In this document: one piece after another, positions 15,215-24,068 of the stretch | How positions within the stretch are numbered: the stretch's first letter is position 1 | Layout: every line of letters starts with the position of its first letter | Assembly: GCF_004362015.1 (NCBI RefSeq) | Contig: NZ_SNWW01000003.1 | Span: 310,001 to 374,000, forward strand | Origin: Flavobacterium chryseum | GTDB lineage: Bacteria > Bacteroidota > Bacteroidia > Flavobacteriales > Flavobacteriaceae | Reading direction: 5' to 3' | Length of the DNA: 64,000 bases | Program-made: the position numbers and the translations under genes | Notes under the pieces: model-generated | Databases searched by the model: none | What the model saw: the letters and a program-made list of their open reading frames with translations, nothing else | Told to the model about the DNA's origin: nothing

Positions 15215-16963
15215 TTATCTTATTTTTTTAGCTTCAGAGAAATCTAAATAATTTAGATTAAAACCACCTTTATCAAATACTACTTTTATTTTATTTGTTC
15301 CTTTATTTAATGTTACTCCAGATAAAATAACGGTTTCAAATTTGTCATTTCTTCCTGTTGGAGAAAGCGTTATCGTTTCTGAAGTTTTTCCGTTTTCTAT
15401 TTCTAAATGAAGTTTTCCTTCTAAATTTTCTGCTGAATAACGAATTGCTACATTATATATATTTGCTTTCGAAACTTCAACCGTATATTGCAGCCATTCT
15501 CCATCTTCAATAAACGAAACCTGATAACCGTTTAAACCGCCATCTTTGCATGGCAAGATATCAACTCCGTCATTTCTCATGGAATTTCCTTTATTCCACT
15601 CATCAAATTTTCCGGTTTCGACTCTGTAGTTTATAAAATCTTTATCAGAATAGGCTTTTTCATTTGTGCCTAAATCATAATGTGCTGCAGGAATTTTTCC
15701 GGGAATACTATTCTTTTTGTACGGTTTTGTATCATTGGTTTGTACTTGCCTAAACATGGCATCAATTACATCTGGCTTTACGGTTAGGTTTTCCATTTTG
15801 TAATTATTTGCCATTTTCATCAATGCTTTTTTAGCAAATTCAGCCGATGGTTTTTCGCCGCCGTCTTTCCAGTATTTTAATAAAACATCGTATTCCGGAA
15901 TTTTGGTTACAAAAGTTACGCCTGCTATATTTTCGATTTTTTTCATTGGCCAAAAAGCCCAGCCAATATTGTTAGTTTCTACTAATGCCAAAGCATCTTT
16001 AAACCATACATTGGAGTTTTCTCCACTTTCTCCCAACCAAATCGGAACATTATATTGTTTCCTGTAATCGAGCATTTTCTGGATTGAAGCTGTAGTATTG
16101 TAGTTCCAGTATTTATGGAAACTCAACGCCATATTTTCATCCCATAGAGGAAAAATTCCGTTGTAATTATTTCCCCAACAATTTCCTTCAATAAAAATTA
16201 AATGGTTGGTATCGACTTCACGAATTGCTTTCGTAACCTGAACCATCAAATCTCTTAAAGGTCCGTTTGAATTTTCATCGCAGCCATTTTTATTTGTTCC
16301 GGTAAAATTCCAGTTGGGTTCATTAATGATATCGTAGGCGCCAATCCATTCGTTATCTCTGTAGCGTGAAGCAAGTTTTTTCCATAATTCAATCATCTTT
16401 TTCTGATTGGCATCGCTTTGCCATAAAGATGGTTTTGTAGTATCATAATCAGAAATTGCAGCATCATTTCCTTGTCCGCCCGGCGCAGCATGCAAATCTA
16501 AAATAAGATACATTTTATTCTCGGCACACCATTTCAGCAAATTATCGGTCATAGTAAAACCTTCTTCAATCCAGGTTATTTCGCCGTTTTTTTCCTGTTC
16601 AATTGGCGGTGTATACAAATTGTAATGCATTGGTAAACGAATCGAATTGAATCCCCATTTTGCTAATGAATCGACATCTCTTTTCGTGATTCCATTTGCT
16701 TTGTAGGCGGCATAAAATTCTTTAGTTCCTTCTTCTCCAATTACTTCCTGAATTTTTTGTTTGATTATATATTGTGGACTTGCAAAGGATTGCGTTTGCA
16801 ACATGTAGCCTTCCTGAACCATCCAGCCTCCCACGCCTAAACCTCTCAATAATACATTTTTCCCATTTCCGTCAACAATATTCTGCCCGTCTCTGTGCAG
16901 AAATCCCTGCGCAAAAGTGGATAATGAAAGCAATAATTGGAATGTAATTACTAATTTTTTCAT
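15215..16963 (-). CDS. Glycoside hydrolase family 5 with C-terminal CBM6-like domain
   Basis: The 582-residue secreted protein has a signal peptide ending in FAQ. The GH5 catalytic barrel (about residues 25-390) shows LRGLGVGGWM near the N-terminus, acid/base E215 in IINEPNW and nucleophile E312 in WLGESGEN. The C-terminal region (about 440-578) resembles a CBM6 beta-sandwich, ending in GGFNLNYLDF. GH5 is broad; together with the GH30 and GH3 neighbours, an endo- or exo-acting beta-glucanase is likely. It follows the GH3 gene with a short hairpin between. A near-identical copy of its 3' end lies just downstream. Confidence 0.9.
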   Translation of the reverse strand: MKKLVITFQLLLSLSTFAQGFLHRDGQNIVDGNGKNVLLRGLGVGGWMVQEGYMLQTQSFASPQYIIKQKIQEVIGEEGTKEFYAAYKANGITKRDVDSLAKWGFNSIRLPMHYNLYTPPIEQEKNGEITWIEEGFTMTDNLLKWCAENKMYLILDLHAAPGGQGNDAAISDYDTTKPSLWQSDANQKKMIELWKKLASRYRDNEWIGAYDIINEPNWNFTGTNKNGCDENSNGPLRDLMVQVTKAIREVDTNHLIFIEGNCWGNNYNGIFPLWDENMALSFHKYWNYNTTASIQKMLDYRKQYNVPIWLGESGENSNVWFKDALALVETNNIGWAFWPMKKIENIAGVTFVTKIPEYDVLLKYWKDGGEKPSAEFAKKALMKMANNYKMENLTVKPDVIDAMFRQVQTNDTKPYKKNSIPGKIPAAHYDLGTNEKAYSDKDFINYRVETGKFDEWNKGNSMRNDGVDILPCKDGGLNGYQVSFIEDGEWLQYTVEVSKANIYNVAIRYSAENLEGKLHLEIENGKTSETITLSPTGRNDKFETVILSGVTLNKGTNKIKVVFDKGGFNLNYLDFSEAKKIR

Positions 16964-16984
16964 GCTGTTTTTACTAAACTTAAA

Positions 16985-17012
16985 TCCTGCAAGGTTTTGA
17001 AACCTTGCAGGA
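16985..17012 (-). repeat. Intercistronic hairpin in the glucan locus
   Basis: A perfect 13-bp stem (16985-16997 with 17000-17012, TCCTGCAAGGTTT) has a two-base centre and lies between two GH genes. It is a variant of the dispersed AGGTTTTGAAACCT palindrome. It may stabilise or attenuate the transcript rather than stop it. Confidence 0.6.
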
Positions 17013-17023
17013 ATAGTTAAGGT

Positions 17024-19291
17024 TTATTTTAATAGAAAATCCTTTTTTAGATTTGATATTTGAATAGTAAATGTTCCTTTTTCAGAAATCCATTTTAGGT
17101 CTTCATTTACAAATTGAAGGTCTTTTTGGTTTAAAGTAAATTTTACTGTTTTTGTTTCGTTTGGTTCTAAACTAATTTTCTCGAATCTTTTCAGCGATTT
17201 AAATTCTGGTGTAATCGAAGCAAAATTGTCTGACAGAAATAATAAAACAGCTTCTTTTCCAGCTCTTTTTCCAGTGTTTGAAACTTCAACATAAACATTA
17301 ATTTCATCTGAATTATTGATTTCTGTTTTATCAATTTTTAAATTTGAATAGGCAAAAGTGGTGTATGATAATCCTGTTCCAAACTCGAATTGAGGCAAAT
17401 AACTTTTCTCGTATGTAGCGTCGTTATTTTGCTCTCCTTCAGAAATACTTTCGGTATATTTTCTATTATACTTTTCTAGTGAATTTGGATATCTTGGATA
17501 GTTATATGGCAATCTTCCGCTTGGGTTTACGTCTCCGTATAAAATATCAACTAAGGCTCTTCCGCCTTCATTTCCTGGCAAATAACATTGAACAACAGAA
17601 CTCATTTTGTCTTCAAAATCGCTAATTAATCTTGGTCTTCCTTCATTTAAAACTAAAACAATTGGCTTGTTTAATTTTGATAAGGCTAAGGCTAATTTAA
17701 TTTGAGATTGACTTATAAAAATATTACTGATGTCTCCTGGAGTTTCGGTGTAATTTTTTTCTCCTAAACACAATACAATTTTTGTAGCGTTTTTGGCTAA
17801 ATCTACTGCCTTTTGAATTTCTGCATCATCTTCTTTTTCTAAATCAGCACCAGCCGTGTACAATACATTTTCTTTACCTAATTTATTTTGAAAAGCTTCA
17901 AGAATAGTAGATTTATCAGCTGCATATGTATCTGAATTTTCTCCTTGCCAGTTATACGACCAACCTCCATTTAAGTATTTCATACTGTTGGCAGTTGCAC
18001 CTGTTACCAGAATTTTTTCGGTTTTATTTAATGGTAAAACTGATCCATTATTTTTTAACAAAGTAATAGATTCCGCAGCAGTATTATAGGCTTCCTGAAT
18101 ATGCTCCGGAGAACCAAATTTTGGATAATCTTTTAAGTCAGCAACGGTATTTTGGAACAAATTCAATTCGAATTTCATTCTTAAAATACGTGTTACAGCA
18201 TCATCAATTCTTGACATTGGTACTTCTCCTTTTTGAACTAAATCTATAAGATCAGTATAAAAAGAAAACTCTTCCGGCACCATGCTCATATCAATTCCAG
18301 CCATAACAGCGATACGAACGGCATCTCTTTTGGTTTCTGCAACTTTATGTCTGGTGTTTAGGTAAATAATATCTTTCCAATCGGTTACAACAACGCCCTG
18401 AAAACCTAGTTCATTTTTAAGAATATCTGTAATTAAATGTTTGCTGGCGTGAACCGGAGTTCCGTTTATTTCTCCTGAACTTACCATAACGCTTTTTGCT
18501 CCGGCTTTTATTGCAGCCTGATAAATCGTCAAGTCGTATTGTCTTAAAATACGTTCTGGAATAATGCTTGGTGTTCTGTCTTTTCCGGTTGTTGTGCTTC
18601 CGTAACCAATGTAATGTTTCATACAAGACGCAACGCTGTATTTAGAACCTACATTGTTATTTCCTTCAAAACCATCTACTAAAGCAACGGCCATTTTTGA
18701 AGATAAATAAGCATCTTCTCCAAATGATTCCCACATTCTTGACCACGCAGGATTTCTTGGAAAATCTAAATCCGGGGAGAAAACCCACGGAATTGATGAA
18801 GCTCTTGTTTCGTAAGCTGAAATTTCGGCACCACGTTTTACCAAGTTTGTATTGAAAGTTGCTGCCAAACCAATTTGTTGTGGAAACAAAGTTGCTCCAG
18901 CTGTGTAACTCGCTCCATGAATGGCATCGATTCCGTACAAAACAGGAATTTTTAATCTTGTTTTATTGGCTTCGTTTGTAATTGCGGTCATGGTTTCCTG
19001 CCATCTTTTTAAAGTTGGCGCACCAGGATTTGGCACATTTAAAATAGAACCAATATGATAATCCTGAATACCTTGTTTTAGTTTTGCTGCATCAAAATAG
19101 CCTGGTTTTTTGGCATCTTCAAAAATAGTTACCGTGATTTGGGTCATTTGTCCCACTTTTTCTTCCAATGTCATTTTTGACAGTAACTCCGAAACTTTGG
19201 CATTAATTTCTGCCTTATTGTTTTTTACTTCCTGACTCCATGTTGCTCCACAAAAAAGGAAGGCAACTACAAGAAACTTTGTATTTTTCAT
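17024..19291 (-). CDS. Glycoside hydrolase family 3 enzyme
   Basis: The 755-residue GH3 enzyme begins with a signal peptide (MKNTKFLVVAFLFCGATWSQ). The N-terminal barrel contains KHYIGYGS and the nucleophile D304 in VVVTDWKD. The sandwich domain has LNEGRPRLISDF and LPGNEGGRAL, and a fibronectin-III-like domain closes the protein (about 650-750). It is clearly divergent from the other GH3 at 11895, so the locus carries two exo-acting GH3 enzymes, perhaps for different linkages (for example beta-1,3 and beta-1,6). It is in line with the GH30 genes, 34 bases after the first. Confidence 0.92.
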   Translation of the reverse strand: MKNTKFLVVAFLFCGATWSQEVKNNKAEINAKVSELLSKMTLEEKVGQMTQITVTIFEDAKKPGYFDAAKLKQGIQDYHIGSILNVPNPGAPTLKRWQETMTAITNEANKTRLKIPVLYGIDAIHGASYTAGATLFPQQIGLAATFNTNLVKRGAEISAYETRASSIPWVFSPDLDFPRNPAWSRMWESFGEDAYLSSKMAVALVDGFEGNNNVGSKYSVASCMKHYIGYGSTTTGKDRTPSIIPERILRQYDLTIYQAAIKAGAKSVMVSSGEINGTPVHASKHLITDILKNELGFQGVVVTDWKDIIYLNTRHKVAETKRDAVRIAVMAGIDMSMVPEEFSFYTDLIDLVQKGEVPMSRIDDAVTRILRMKFELNLFQNTVADLKDYPKFGSPEHIQEAYNTAAESITLLKNNGSVLPLNKTEKILVTGATANSMKYLNGGWSYNWQGENSDTYAADKSTILEAFQNKLGKENVLYTAGADLEKEDDAEIQKAVDLAKNATKIVLCLGEKNYTETPGDISNIFISQSQIKLALALSKLNKPIVLVLNEGRPRLISDFEDKMSSVVQCYLPGNEGGRALVDILYGDVNPSGRLPYNYPRYPNSLEKYNRKYTESISEGEQNNDATYEKSYLPQFEFGTGLSYTTFAYSNLKIDKTEINNSDEINVYVEVSNTGKRAGKEAVLLFLSDNFASITPEFKSLKRFEKISLEPNETKTVKFTLNQKDLQFVNEDLKWISEKGTFTIQISNLKKDFLLK

Positions 19292-19325
19292 TTTATATTT
19301 TTAAATTAATATCATAATTAAAACC

Positions 19326-20795
19326 CTAATACACTAGAGTTTGCATGGCATGCGCTGGAATTGTAATTGTATTTTTAAGGGAATTAATTTTTATTTCGTA
19401 AACAACTTCTTTGTCTGATTGGTTCATGACAATTGTTGCAATTTTTCCATCAGCATTAAGAAATGATGTGCTTAACAATGTTTTATTACTGGCAACATTG
19501 CTAATTCTTTTGGCATCAGGACGAACAAATTTTGATAAATGCCCGATATAATAATACATTGGTGTATAAATTAATTGATCAGAATTTGTATCGGCATGAA
19601 TAGGCGCAAAGCAAAAATTACCTACATGATTTGGTCCTCCGTTTTGGTCTAAAAGAATATTCCAATCTGTCCAGCCAACTGTTCCGTTATTAAAATCGTT
19701 AATCATATCAAGACCGTAACGTTCTGCATTTCCCCAAAACTGAAATTTTGTGGCATCAAATTTTTCAATACAACCTTCGGTAAAAATTAAATTTTTGTTT
19801 GGAAAAGCTTTGTTGACGTTTGCAACTGATTCGAATTTTGGAGTTCCGCCATTCCAGGTTTCATACCAATGAAATCCAATTCCCCATGCATATTTTGAAA
19901 CTTCAGGATCTGAGAAAACCAATTGAGCTCTTTTTTCCAGCATATCGCCGCGGTTATGATCCCAGATAATTATTTTTTTAGAACCAAGTCCATCTTTTTC
20001 TAATGTTGGTCCCAGAAAGTTTTTAAGAAAATCTCTTTCGGCTTCGGGTGTATAAATACAGGATTCCCATCGCTGGCTTGCCATTGGTTCATTCTGAATG
20101 GTTAATCCCCAAATTGGTATTCCTTCTTTTTCGTATTCTTTTATAAACTTGGCATAATAATTTGCCCATGATTGTGCAAATTCAGGCAATAAAACGCCGC
20201 CGTGCAAAATATCATTATTGTCTTTCATGAAAGCTGGGGGACTCCATGGACTAACAAATAACGTTAATTTCCCGCCGGCAGTTTCAATTGCTTTTTTGAG
20301 TAATGGTATTCTGAATTTTCGATCGTGATCGATATTAAATGTTTTTAAATCTTTATCACCTTCAGCAATATAAGTATAACTTTCGCTGCTAAAATCGCAA
20401 CTATGAATGTTTGTTCTGGCTAAAGAATATCCTATTCCTTTTTTCTTATCATAATATGCAGTTAGAAATTCCTGCTGTTTTTTTGGAGATAATTTAGCAA
20501 AAACTTCGGCACTTGCATCTGTTATGGCGCCTCCAATTCCAAGAAAAGTCTGAAAGGTTTTCTTTGGATCTACTTCAATAAAAACCTTTTCACTTGTTTG
20601 TTGAGAAGGTTTATTCGAAATTAAATTATTAGACGACGACAATCTTAAATTTGAGTTTTCGGCTGTCGTGTATAATTCTATTTTTTTATTTGAATGTGAA
20701 GAAGAACCTTTAGAAGATTCCGCATGTTGTGCTAAAGCATAACTTACTTGCAGAATTAATATCGGCGTTAGTATTAAACTACTGATTGATTTCAT
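19326..20795 (-). CDS. Glycoside hydrolase family 30 enzyme, copy A
   Basis: The 489-residue secreted protein has a signal peptide (MKSISSLILTPILILQVSYALAQ) and a Ser-rich linker. The GH30 barrel shows FLGIGGAITDASAE near residue 85, SPWSPPAFMK, acid/base E236 in TIQNEPMA and nucleophile E340 in FTEGC. The C-terminal beta-sandwich ends in IPAHAMQTLVY. In Bacteroidota utilization loci such GH30 proteins are commonly beta-1,6-glucanases; other GH30 members are glucosylceramidases. It is a paralogue of the next gene (20861), from which it is separated by 65 bases, so it arose by tandem duplication. Confidence 0.92.
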   Translation of the reverse strand: MKSISSLILTPILILQVSYALAQHAESSKGSSSHSNKKIELYTTAENSNLRLSSSNNLISNKPSQQTSEKVFIEVDPKKTFQTFLGIGGAITDASAEVFAKLSPKKQQEFLTAYYDKKKGIGYSLARTNIHSCDFSSESYTYIAEGDKDLKTFNIDHDRKFRIPLLKKAIETAGGKLTLFVSPWSPPAFMKDNNDILHGGVLLPEFAQSWANYYAKFIKEYEKEGIPIWGLTIQNEPMASQRWESCIYTPEAERDFLKNFLGPTLEKDGLGSKKIIIWDHNRGDMLEKRAQLVFSDPEVSKYAWGIGFHWYETWNGGTPKFESVANVNKAFPNKNLIFTEGCIEKFDATKFQFWGNAERYGLDMINDFNNGTVGWTDWNILLDQNGGPNHVGNFCFAPIHADTNSDQLIYTPMYYYIGHLSKFVRPDAKRISNVASNKTLLSTSFLNADGKIATIVMNQSDKEVVYEIKINSLKNTITIPAHAMQTLVY

Positions 20796-20860
20796 GTTTT
20801 TTTAAAAACTATTTAATTATCAGATCTCAAAATAGAGATCAAAATTCTATTTTTAAAAGA

Positions 20861-22321
20861 TTAATACACCAACGTTTGTATAGCGTGCGCCGGGATTTTA
20901 ACAACTGACTTTTCTGTTCCAATAATAAAATTGTATGTAATTTCATTATCGGTATGATTCATAACTATTGTTGCCATTTTACCATCAGTATTTAAAAATG
21001 AAGTGCTTAATAAATAACTTCTACTTACTGAAGTGGCTACACGTTGCGCATTTGGACGAATGAATTTTGAAAAATGTCCTATGTAATAATAAGATGGCGT
21101 GTAAATTAATTGGCCTGTATTTGTATCTGCATGAATTGGCGCAAAACAAAAATTTCCAACATGGTTTGGTCCACCGCGCTCATCCAAAAGGATGTTCCAG
21201 TCTGTCCAGGCTACGGTTCCGTTATTAAAATCATTAATCATTGATGTTCCATAACGTTCTGCATTTGGCCAAAACTGATATTTTGTATCATCAAATCTTT
21301 CTACGCAACCTTCGGTAAACATTAGTTTTTTATCCGGATATGCTTCATGTACTCTTGCAACATTTTCGAACATTGGCTGAGCACCTGTCCAGGTTTCGTA
21401 CCAATGAAAACCCATTCCCCAAACATATTTTGATGCTTCAGGATCTGAGAAAATAACGTTGGCTCTTTGTACCATCAAATCGCGGTTATGATCCCAGGCA
21501 ATAATTTTAACATCGCCTAAACCTTCCTTTTTTAATGTTGGTCCAAGATAATTTTTCAGAAAATCTCTCTCTTCATCTGCTGTATACAAACAAGATTCCC
21601 AAGTTTGAGTAGCCATTGGTTCATTTTGTACCGATGTTCCCCAAATTGGAATTCCTTCTTTATTGTAAGCTTTAATAAATTTTGCGTAAAAATTAGCCCA
21701 AGGCTGAAAGTATTCCGGTAATAATTTTCCACCTTTTAATACACTTTTATTGCTTTTCATAAAAGCATTTGGAGACCAGGGTGTGGCATATGTAGTTAAT
21801 TTTCCACCTGCTGTTTTTATAGCATCTTTAATTAGTGGAATTCTATATTTTCGGTCATGATCAATCGAGAAAGTTTTTAAATCTTTATCTCCTTCTTCGA
21901 TGTAAGAATAAGTTCCACTGCTAAAATCAGAACTCTGAATTGTTGTTCTAAGCAATGAATATCCAATTCCTTTTTGGGTATCGTAATAGGCATTTAAAAA
22001 TTCCTGTTGTTTTTCTTTTGATAATTTGGCGAAAATTTCGGCACTTGCATCAGTAATTGCACCGCCAATTCCCATAAAAGTTTGAAATCTTTTAGAAGGT
22101 TCAACAAAAACAGATATCTCTGTTTCAACCGGTTGTTTCGATGCTGTAAAATCTAAATTATCTGTAGGGGTTAACCTTAATTTTGTATTATCGGCAGTAG
22201 TATATACTGTGATTTTTTTGTTGGCTGTTGTAAATTTCTGTACTTGTTTTTGGCTTTTTTGAGAAAAAACAGATAAAGAAAAACATAAACAAGTAGTTAT
22301 GATAAATGTAATTTTTGTCAT
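20861..22321 (-). CDS. Glycoside hydrolase family 30 enzyme, copy B
   Basis: The 486-residue paralogue of copy A has the same layout: signal peptide ending near SVFSQ, FMGIGGAITDASAE, ATPWSPNAFMK, acid/base E234 in VQNEPMA, nucleophile E337 in FTEGC and a terminal IPAHAIQTLVY. Copies A and B agree over most of the barrel but differ around the loop after the acid/base (SQRWES against TQTWES) and in the N-terminal linker, so their chain-length preference may differ. It is the first enzyme gene after susD and is separated from it by a terminator-like hairpin. Confidence 0.92.
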   Translation of the reverse strand: MTKITFIITTCLCFSLSVFSQKSQKQVQKFTTANKKITVYTTADNTKLRLTPTDNLDFTASKQPVETEISVFVEPSKRFQTFMGIGGAITDASAEIFAKLSKEKQQEFLNAYYDTQKGIGYSLLRTTIQSSDFSSGTYSYIEEGDKDLKTFSIDHDRKYRIPLIKDAIKTAGGKLTTYATPWSPNAFMKSNKSVLKGGKLLPEYFQPWANFYAKFIKAYNKEGIPIWGTSVQNEPMATQTWESCLYTADEERDFLKNYLGPTLKKEGLGDVKIIAWDHNRDLMVQRANVIFSDPEASKYVWGMGFHWYETWTGAQPMFENVARVHEAYPDKKLMFTEGCVERFDDTKYQFWPNAERYGTSMINDFNNGTVAWTDWNILLDERGGPNHVGNFCFAPIHADTNTGQLIYTPSYYYIGHFSKFIRPNAQRVATSVSRSYLLSTSFLNTDGKMATIVMNHTDNEITYNFIIGTEKSVVKIPAHAIQTLVY

Positions 22322-22390
22322 TGTATATGTTTTAGGTAGTAAGACTTTTGAACAAATCTCGTTTTGAACTTAGTCAAACTTGATTTAAAA

Positions 22391-22424
22391 AATAGCCCAT
22401 AATCAATAAAGAATATGGGCTATT
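22391..22424 (-). terminator. Terminator or attenuator between susD and the GH30 genes
   Basis: An 11-bp stem (22391-22401 with 22414-22424, ATAGCCCAT/ATGGGCTAT) has a 12-base loop. On the minus strand it is followed by TTTTTTAAATC. It lies in the 187-base gap after susD and could make susCD more abundant than the enzyme mRNAs. Confidence 0.7.
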
Positions 22425-22508
22425 CTGACAACCAAACTTAAACTTAACTCAAACTAACATCATTGAAATTGTTAACTTTTATGATGTTATTTATTTAAAA
22501 AATGATTT

Positions 22509-24050
22509 TTAGTAAAGATCGTTTTGAACCATTTTAGTGTTGTTGAATTCACTGTAAGGAATTGGGAAAGCTTCATTTTTTCCTGCAGTAAATCCTTTGA
22601 AAGCCAATTTAGCAGCAGCCTGACCTGTTCTTACTAAATCAAACCAACGGTGTCCTTCTCCCGCAAGCTCCAATCTTCTTTCTGCATAAATAGCATCCAA
22701 AGAAACTGGTACCGGCGTTACTCCTGCTCTTAATCTAACAGCATCAAGAAGCGCCTGAGCTCTTGCTCCTGTTCCTCCTAAAGCTTCAGCTTCTAGTAAA
22801 TAAGTATCAGCTAAACGAATGATATAAGTATTGATACCAAAATTCAAGAAAGGATTCGACGATTTAATATCGCTATTAACAGCTGCATATTTAATAAAAT
22901 GATATCCTGTTTCATTGTAACTGTCTGTATACGTTATAAGCCCAGCAGGATCTGTGTTTCCTGTACCTCTTGCCACACCTGCATCAAAAATAGTGGAAGC
23001 ATAACGAGGATCTCCTAGTAAAGCAGTTCTTAAATCATTAGTAACTACCATAAAACCCCATCCGTTAATATAATCTGGTAAAAGTGCTGCAATACCTGCT
23101 GTTTTTCTAGTGTAATCTCTAATACCCATTAACTGAGCAGCAACGTTTCCTTCATCATCACCTCTTTCAAAATTTCCCCAGTCAGCATTTGATTTATCTG
23201 TATAAGCAATTTCAAAAATAGATTCTGTATTAAATTTATTCGCATGATTCCACAAATCTGAAAATTTAGGCATCAAATTATAACCATAACTACTTGGTTG
23301 GCCTGGAGTAGCTCCATTTACTTTTGCTAATTCGATAGCAGCTTGTGGTTTTTTGTTATCGTATAAATATACTTTTCCTAAAAGTGCTGTTGCAGCTCCC
23401 TTACTAAATCTTCCTAATTCATTAGTTGGTAATGTCATTGGCAAATCAGGAATAGCTTCGTTTAAATCTTTTTCGATTTGAACATATACGTCTTGAGGTT
23501 TAGCCTGCTCAATTAATGGAATTTCTTCTTTAAGAGTTATAGGAGCCAAGATTAAAGGAATGTTTTTAAACATTCTAACAAGATCAAAATAGTAATAAGC
23601 GCGTAAGGCTTTTACCTCTGCAGTAAATCTTGTTTTCTTAGCAGCATCCATTGGGATAGCAGGCAGTTTTGCCAACATGATATTACATCTTGCAACACCT
23701 TTATAATAATCTGCCCAAATATTTGGTGGAATATTTCCCGGACTTACAGAATAGTTTGATGCAACCTGAAGTCCTGGCTGGTCATCTGGACCTCCTCCAC
23801 CTGCATAGAAATCATCAGAAGCAGAGTTTAAGAATAATAGTGGTGCATTTTCCATTGCTCCTGCAAACTTTCCTAATTTATCGTAAGCTGCAACAAGGCC
23901 TGAATAAGCTTCTGTTTCGTTTCTATAAAAATTTTCTTCATATACTACTCCGTCACCTTTCACTTCTAATTTTTCATCTGTATCGCACGCTCCAAGTGTA
24001 AGCAACACTCCAAATGCGATAAGTGACTGTTTAAAACTTATAAGTTTCAT
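22509..24050 (-). CDS. SusD/RagB-family outer membrane lipoprotein
   Basis: The 513-residue lipoprotein has its lipobox cysteine at C22 (LTLGACD). SusD proteins sit on the cell surface over the SusC channel as a substrate-binding lid. Typical features are KALRAYYYFDLVRMF (about residue 150), LPTNELGRFSKGAATALLGK, and the C-terminal RRLELAGEGHRWFDLVRTG. It is 18 bases after susC, the invariable pair order. With the divergent sensor and downstream GH genes it defines the polysaccharide utilization locus. Ligand specificity cannot be read directly but should match beta-glucan. Confidence 0.95.
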   Translation of the reverse strand: MKLISFKQSLIAFGVLLTLGACDTDEKLEVKGDGVVYEENFYRNETEAYSGLVAAYDKLGKFAGAMENAPLLFLNSASDDFYAGGGGPDDQPGLQVASNYSVSPGNIPPNIWADYYKGVARCNIMLAKLPAIPMDAAKKTRFTAEVKALRAYYYFDLVRMFKNIPLILAPITLKEEIPLIEQAKPQDVYVQIEKDLNEAIPDLPMTLPTNELGRFSKGAATALLGKVYLYDNKKPQAAIELAKVNGATPGQPSSYGYNLMPKFSDLWNHANKFNTESIFEIAYTDKSNADWGNFERGDDEGNVAAQLMGIRDYTRKTAGIAALLPDYINGWGFMVVTNDLRTALLGDPRYASTIFDAGVARGTGNTDPAGLITYTDSYNETGYHFIKYAAVNSDIKSSNPFLNFGINTYIIRLADTYLLEAEALGGTGARAQALLDAVRLRAGVTPVPVSLDAIYAERRLELAGEGHRWFDLVRTGQAAAKLAFKGFTAGKNEAFPIPYSEFNNTKMVQNDLY

Positions 24051-24068
24051 AATATTTTATTTTTTTAA

